Positions 59,155 to 64,000 of a stretch of DNA of 64,000 nucleotides are shown here, piece after piece. Under the pieces are notes generated by a model. The model worked only from the letters and a program-made list of their open reading frames with translations. It searched no databases and was not told the origin of the DNA. Location: assembly GCF_933775445.1 (NCBI RefSeq), contig NC_065874.1, forward strand, positions 25,118,501 through 25,182,500, written 5' to 3'. A program made the position numbers and the translations under genes. Position 1 is the first letter of the stretch, and the number at the start of each line of letters is the position of its first letter. The stretch comes from Argentina anserina (Eukaryota > Streptophyta > Magnoliopsida > Rosales > Rosaceae).

Positions 59155-60133
59155 CCCCAAATTTGCACCCCGAACTTGCATTTGAGTCAATTTACCTCCT
59201 AAACTTGGTAAAAATTGCCGATTTACACCCCGAACTTGTATTTGAGTCAATTTACCTCCTAAACTTGGTAAAAATTGCCGATTTGCACCCCATCTGTTAA
59301 ATTTAACTGTTTCTATCCAATTTTGCGTCACATGTCATACACATGAGGAGTAATGTTGTCATTTTCTATTTATATTTTTCTTAAAAATAAATAAAAATAT
59401 TCTTTAAAATGAGATTATTTTGTTAATCAAATTATTTATTTACATCTTTTTTCTACCTACTTAACCCTACTTTGAATTATATATTCAATATACCCACCCA
59501 TTCAAATATAGTGTGTTGTGTATAGATATATTTTTATATGTACACATTGTTGGAGGATGAACAAAACGAGAATAATAACGACATAATAGAACAGAACGTA
59601 ACCGTTTATTGATTGATAATGAGGCCAATATATAGGCATTATATAACCATAATCAGTAGGATTCAGAGTCCTAATCTATTACAGACATGCGAATCTATCT
59701 CTAACAGGAAACCTAATAAGGCTAACACACACAATGGTAGAATAGTAATTCTCTCGGAACACACATTTATTTTTAATTTTCAATGTATTTATTTATTTAT
59801 ATTTTTTCTAATATCTTTTAACATACCATATCACATAAAATAATAAATATATATATCAATAACATGTTTCGAAAAAACAAACATTGTAGCAAGTGTTACT
59901 CTTAAGTAATTTTATTAATTTATTTCATTATTCAATATGAATAAATATATAATGACAATACTACCCCTTAAATGCATGATATATGACTTAAAATTGGATT
60001 GAAAACATTAAATTTGACTGATAGGGTGTAAATCCGTAATTTTTACCAAGTTTAGGAGGTAAATTGACTCAAATGCAAGTTTGAGGTGCAAATTGACAAT
60101 TTCAGCCAAGTTTGGGGTGCAAATCGGCATTTA
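59155..60133. mobile_element. Long-TIR non-autonomous DNA element in the Athila noncoding zone
   Basis: Arms of about 220 bp are inverted repeats: left has GCACCCCGAACTTGCATTTG and CCTCCTAAACTTGGTAAAAA; right has TTTTTACCAAGTTTAGGAGG and AAATGCAAGTTTGAGGTGCA. Further inside TCCAATTTT..GTCA and AGTA(A/T)TGTCAT blocks match too. About 550 bp of AT-rich DNA lies between. No coding capacity. The left arm contains a 60-bp tandem duplication absent as such from the right. Termini approximate; no target duplication assigned. Confidence 0.75.
59161..59280. repeat. 60-bp tandem duplication in the TIR arm
   Basis: 59161-59220 and 59221-59280 are identical apart from two substitutions (ATTTG/ATTTA and CTTGCA/CTTGTA). 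The right arm has a related but shorter and more diverged second unit (GTGCAAATTGACAATTTC), so arm expansion happened by unit duplication. Confidence 0.92.
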
Positions 60134-61460
60134 TGCCGCATATCTTTTGGAAAACCTCATTTTATAACTAAGTGCATAAATGAACCAAAATCATATGCTC
60201 AACTCTTCTGATCATCTCCACAAACCAAGATTTGCTCATTTTAAGAATCATTAGGATCATTATACAAGGTAAGTGTTTAGGCTCAGCTAAAGGCATGAAA
60301 TATCAAGGAATCACAAATATCATCCTATAGACTTAGCAGAGTAAACATCACCTTAATGGTCAATACAAGTTGGGCCCAATCATCATGTTATACACAATGT
60401 GAAAATTGACAAAGGTCAAATGAAAATTTTTAGACCTTCAATTGCAACTCAACTCCAAATCACAAATATAAGACAATATAACATTTTTTTCTCTTTTGCC
60501 GATCTCATTTTTCAATTTCATTCATCATTTTTTTTCGGCAACTTGATTAAAAGATTTCGTTCAATTTTTTCTTCACATGTCTTCCAACCCACACTTATTT
60601 CATATATCATATCAAAACATCAACTCAAAAATAGTTCTGCCAAGTCTATAGGACAAGGTAGAAGTAACTATACTAAGCATGGAGATAATATATGTGATGA
60701 AAAAAAGCTCAATGTAGACTCAAATGAGGTTTAACTAAGGGGTCTCAAACATGACACATATATGAATACATGACTGTTTGGCTAAAGTAGTGGTATTCTT
60801 AAAAATGATCTATAAATCTATTTCAAAGTCATAACATTTTATGACTTAAACCTTTCAATAATCACAAAAGCGAGTTCTAATAAATTCTAGAGTCCATTAA
60901 AACCTATGACACATAGTCATTGAATATGCAAAGAATAATGAGGTTCAAAAACAAATCATGAAATTTTATATTAAATCTCATGAAAAAAGTACATATAGGC
61001 TCAAAAACTCACAGGTTATTATGGACTAAAACTAACCAAATATGTATGTCATATCATAATCAATCCATATCTCACATGTTCATACAAAATCCACATTATT
61101 AATGAAACTCACAATTTAATTCTTATGCAATGCAAAACCATCATCTATGCATTTAGAGACATAATCATCTTAGATTTTAAGGGCATCCTAAGACTCAATA
61201 AAGCAATACATTTTTTTTTTCATTTTTTCATTCATTTTTTTCCGTTTTTTATATATAACAAAATAGAAACAAACAATCAATGATCTTGCAACCCTACTCC
61301 ACACTTAGAAAATTACATTATTCACAATGTAAGCTCAATAGTAAGAATGTAATTCACAAGCATAGAATAAGATCACACATCAAACATATACAATTCAACC
61401 ATAAGAGTGAAGGGATTAAAAAATTCAAACTCCCGTAGACGACTCCTCCACAGGTACGGT
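60134..61460. other. Noncoding zone of the Athila-type element
   Basis: AT-rich, no open frame of interest. Includes CTCCACACTTAG near 61289, a phrase typical of the zone downstream of integrase in this lineage. A T-rich run is at 61210-61240. Confidence 0.45.
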
Positions 61461-61526
61461 TGAAATGGATTGCCTCCCATGCAACGCTTGAGTTTTATAG
61501 TCTCTCAGTCTAAACTCTTCTCATGT

Positions 61527-62640
61527 TCATTCTCCTTTTGGCGCATCTCTCAAATTGTTCTCCTCATACGCGTGGTCCTCAAATGGCTCATAGTAGGGCT
61601 TAAGTCGATGCCCATTCATCTTGAAAGCATTCCCTGTTTGATCACTTTGTATCTCAACTGTACCATGAGCAAACACATTAGTAACAACAAATGGGCCAAC
61701 CCAACGCGAACGAAGTTTCTCTGGAAACAACATAAGCCTCGAATAGAATAACAACACTTTCTAGTTCACTTCGAACTTTCCTCTAATCATTTTGTCATGG
61801 TAGACACGGGTTTTCTCCTTGTAAATCCATGAACATCGAAAGCCTCATTCTTAATCTCCTCAAGCTCATTCACCTGCAATTTCTGATGTAGGCCCACTTC
61901 ATCCAAGCTCATATTGAACTTTTTCACCGCCGACCAAGCTCTATGCTCTAACTCAACTGGAAGGTGACATGCCTTCCCATAAGTCAATTTGAAGGGTGAC
62001 ATCCCAATTGGCATCTTGTACTCTGTCATCTAGGCCCACAATGCATCATCTAAGCGATCACTCTAATCTTTCCTTGTCGGACCTACAGTTTTCTTTAGAA
62101 TTCATTTTATCTCTCTGTTGGACACTTATGCCATTCCATTTGTCTGAGGGTGCTAAGGTGTCGAAACTTTGTGGGTCACTCCATACTTCTTGAGCAATGT
62201 CTCTATTGTCCGATTGTAGAAATGAGAACCTTCATCGCTAATCAGAACACGTGGAACTCCAAACCTAGAAAAGATGTTGGTTCTAAAGAAACCTGCAACC
62301 ACTTTAGAATCATTAGTCCTGGTGGCTTTTGCCTCCACTCACTTTGACTTATAATCAACAGCCAATAAGATATACAAGAAACCTTTAGATGAAGGAAATA
62401 GACACATAAAATCAATACCCCAAACATAAAAAATTTCAACAGTGATAATAGGAGAAATGGGCATCTGATCCCTTGGATCAATCTTGCCGGTCCTCTGACA
62501 TCTATCAAAAGAAATACAAAACAAGTTTGCATCCTTGAAGATAGTAGGCCAATAAAATCCACATTCCAAAACTTTCATGGTTGTTCTCCGAGGTCCAAAG
62601 TGACCTCCACACGCCTCATTATGACAAAAAGTAAGGATTG
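61527..62640 (-). pseudogene. Athila-type integrase
   Basis: Zinc-finger end: CHNEACGGHFGPRR (about 62630-62590), ECGFYWPTIFKDA and CQRTGKI. Core: first Asp in WGIDFMCLFPS, second in VLISDEGSHF; the Glu region (about 62110-62090) is damaged by stops. Then MPIGMSPFKLTYGKACHLPV and, C-terminal, LRSRWVGPFVVTNVFAHG with GHRLKPYYE. Frame changes between 62578-62242, 62338-62153, 62029-61787 and 61757-61527, so it is dead. Confidence 0.88.
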
Positions 62641-63973
62641 ACCTATGCTCATTTTCTGGGACACATCTCCTAATAACTTAATCACTACATTGTTTCCATA
62701 AATACGATTCATCCCAAATGTAATATCTAGCCATTTTCTTCAACTTAGCCTTATTAGCATGCGAAAGTGTACTAGGAAAAGTCATAGTAACTAAATAATT
62801 GAAAATGTCTGCATACCAAGGCACACTTACCTCCATCCCAAAGAGCTGTTCATCTGGGAAAGTCTCTCAGAGTGGCTACCTTTCCTTATCTCGCACAATC
62901 TTGCTTAAATGATCAGCACCACATTCTCACTTCCATTCTTGTCTCAGCCTGAATCAATAGTATCTATCGGATCAGCCTAGGTTTAGCATCCTTCTTAGTC
63001 ATCAAATATCTCAGGCTGCATGATCAAAATACACAATTACTTTAGATTGCAAAAGATATGATCGAAATTTTTCTAAAACAAAAATTACAGACAATAGCTC
63101 TTTTCCGTAGTTGAGTAATTTATTTGGGCCTCATTAAGAGTCCGAGAAGCATAGTAAAAAACTATGGGATTATTTTATTTTCTTTGGCCCAAAACTGTCC
63201 CAACTACATAATCTGAAGCATCACACATTAACTCGAAGGGCAAGCTCTAATCCGGAGAACAAATAATGGGTGCACTCGTCAATAACTCCTCCAACCTCAT
63301 AAATGCTTGCTCACATGCATCATCACAAAGAAACGGCACATCATTCTGCAATAGGGTACACATAGGCCTAGCCACCATGGAAAAATCATTAATGAACCTC
63401 CTGTAAAATCCTGCATGACCAAGGAAAGAACGAACCTCCCCCACAGTTCTGGGAAGCACAATATCAACCTTAGCCTTGTCTACATCTATACCCTTAGCAT
63501 ATACAATATGTCCTAAAACTATCCCTTGATTGACCATGAAATGACATTTCCCCAATTAAGCACAAGGTTAATTTCTACACACCTTTTCAAGATTAGCTCT
63601 AAGTTCTCTAAACATGCATCAAAGTTTGTTCCATAAATGCTAAAATCATCCATAAAGACCTCAATGATATTTTCGATAAAGTCAGAGAAAATAGCAAGCA
63701 TATATCGGTAAAATGTACCTGGTGCGTTGCACAACCCAAAAGACATGCGTTGATAGGCAAAAGTGCCAAATGGACATGTAAACGTGGTCTTTTTCTCATC
63801 CTCTGGTGAATGAATATCTGGTTGTACTCACTGTACCCATCTAGAAAACAATACAACTCGTGCCCAGCCAATCTCTCTAGCATCTGGTCCATGAACGTCA
63901 AATGCATGTGATCTTTGCGTGTTGTAGCATTCAGCTTCCTGTAATCGATGAACATCCTATGACCAGTAACCAA
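62641..63973 (-). pseudogene. Athila-type reverse transcriptase and RNase H
   Basis: RT begins GHRMFIDYRKLNATTRKDH, MDQMLERLAGHELYCFLDGY, and after a shift MSFGLCNAPGTF and the catalytic FMDDFSIYG; then GKCHFMVNQGIVLGHIVYAK, VRSFLGHAGFYRRFINDFS and LTSAPIICSPD. RNase H (63240-62800) is recognisable only in fragments, e.g. a VFYYASRTLNEAQ-like stretch around 63170-63130. YMDD-type box reads FMDD. Multiple frameshifts. The N-terminal part of the RT lies past the window end. Confidence 0.9.
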
Positions 63974-64000
63974 CCTCTGGGGTACTAACTCATTCGCCTC

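Larger units (their letters stand above)
56270..64000 (-). mobile_element. Athila-type Ty3 retrotransposon, 3' part, decayed
   Basis: The minus strand holds RT, RNase H and integrase fragments (63973-61527), a long noncoding zone (61460-58781) and a 3' LTR (from 58780). The RT signatures are those of Athila. The element continues past 64000, where gag, protease and the 5' LTR should lie. A TIR element is inserted at 59155-60133. No env-like frame was recognised. Confidence 0.82.

Noticed and set aside
1..64000. CRISPR arrays, bacterial operons, rRNA or tRNA genes
   Set aside because: Direct repeats present are transposon or minisatellite repeats without regular unique spacers. No cloverleaf with anticodon arm was recognised by eye; a dedicated tRNA scan was not possible.

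Overview
This is eukaryotic nuclear DNA from a flowering plant, most likely a eudicot: AT-rich intergenic sequence, GT-AG introns, two multi-exon plant genes and dense, nested plant transposons. A rosaceous host would fit the repeat families, but that is an impression rather than something the sequence proves. No rRNA, tRNA or CRISPR array was recognised.

Two apparently intact host genes are present. On the minus strand, 4407-9911, an eight-exon glyoxalase I gene (233 codons by my splice reconstruction) detoxifies methylglyoxal. It has all four metal ligands and a two-exon N-terminal extension that looks like an organelle-targeting leader. On the plus strand, 24188-27874, a six-exon acyl-CoA synthetase of the 4-coumarate:CoA ligase-like type (543 codons, closest in memory to Arabidopsis 4CLL7) ends in SKI, a possible peroxisomal signal. 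Nothing links the two functionally.

The rest is mostly mobile DNA. 2295-3310 and 10258-10545 are LINE remnants. 6516-7336 holds two long-hairpin MITEs inside a TA microsatellite in a glyoxalase intron. 10942-20009 is a 9.07-kb Mutator-like element with a perfect 9-bp target duplication and a decayed FAR1-type transposase. Nested in it is a 4.7-kb hAT-type composite (11551-16271): two short same-orientation elements flank 3.4 kb of passenger DNA with a jacalin-lectin pseudogene, and only the outer ends share a perfect 8-bp duplication. 21000-23040 holds a probable solo LTR between inverted GTCACAC-type repeats.

28368-31438 and 31673-34550 are two neighbouring CACTA-type elements, the second with an older Ty3 LTR inside. 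34551-38740 is intergenic. 38741-54094 is a decayed Tat-lineage Ty3 retrotransposon on the minus strand: duplicated Cys-His module in gag, protease, RT, two RNase H domains and integrase. On the opposite strand it carries an intron-containing plant-mobile-domain/coiled-coil gene. Another Ty3 element has broken its 3' LTR and a deletion has fused the two. 54731-55612 and 59155-60133 are long-TIR DNA elements, and 56270-64000 is the 3' half of an Athila-type element on the minus strand that runs off the window.

Most distinctive: the hAT composite with its lectin passenger, the spliced antisense gene in the Tat element, and the paired hairpin MITEs in the glyoxalase intron. All coordinates and splice sites were read by eye, so boundaries marked approximate should be treated so.
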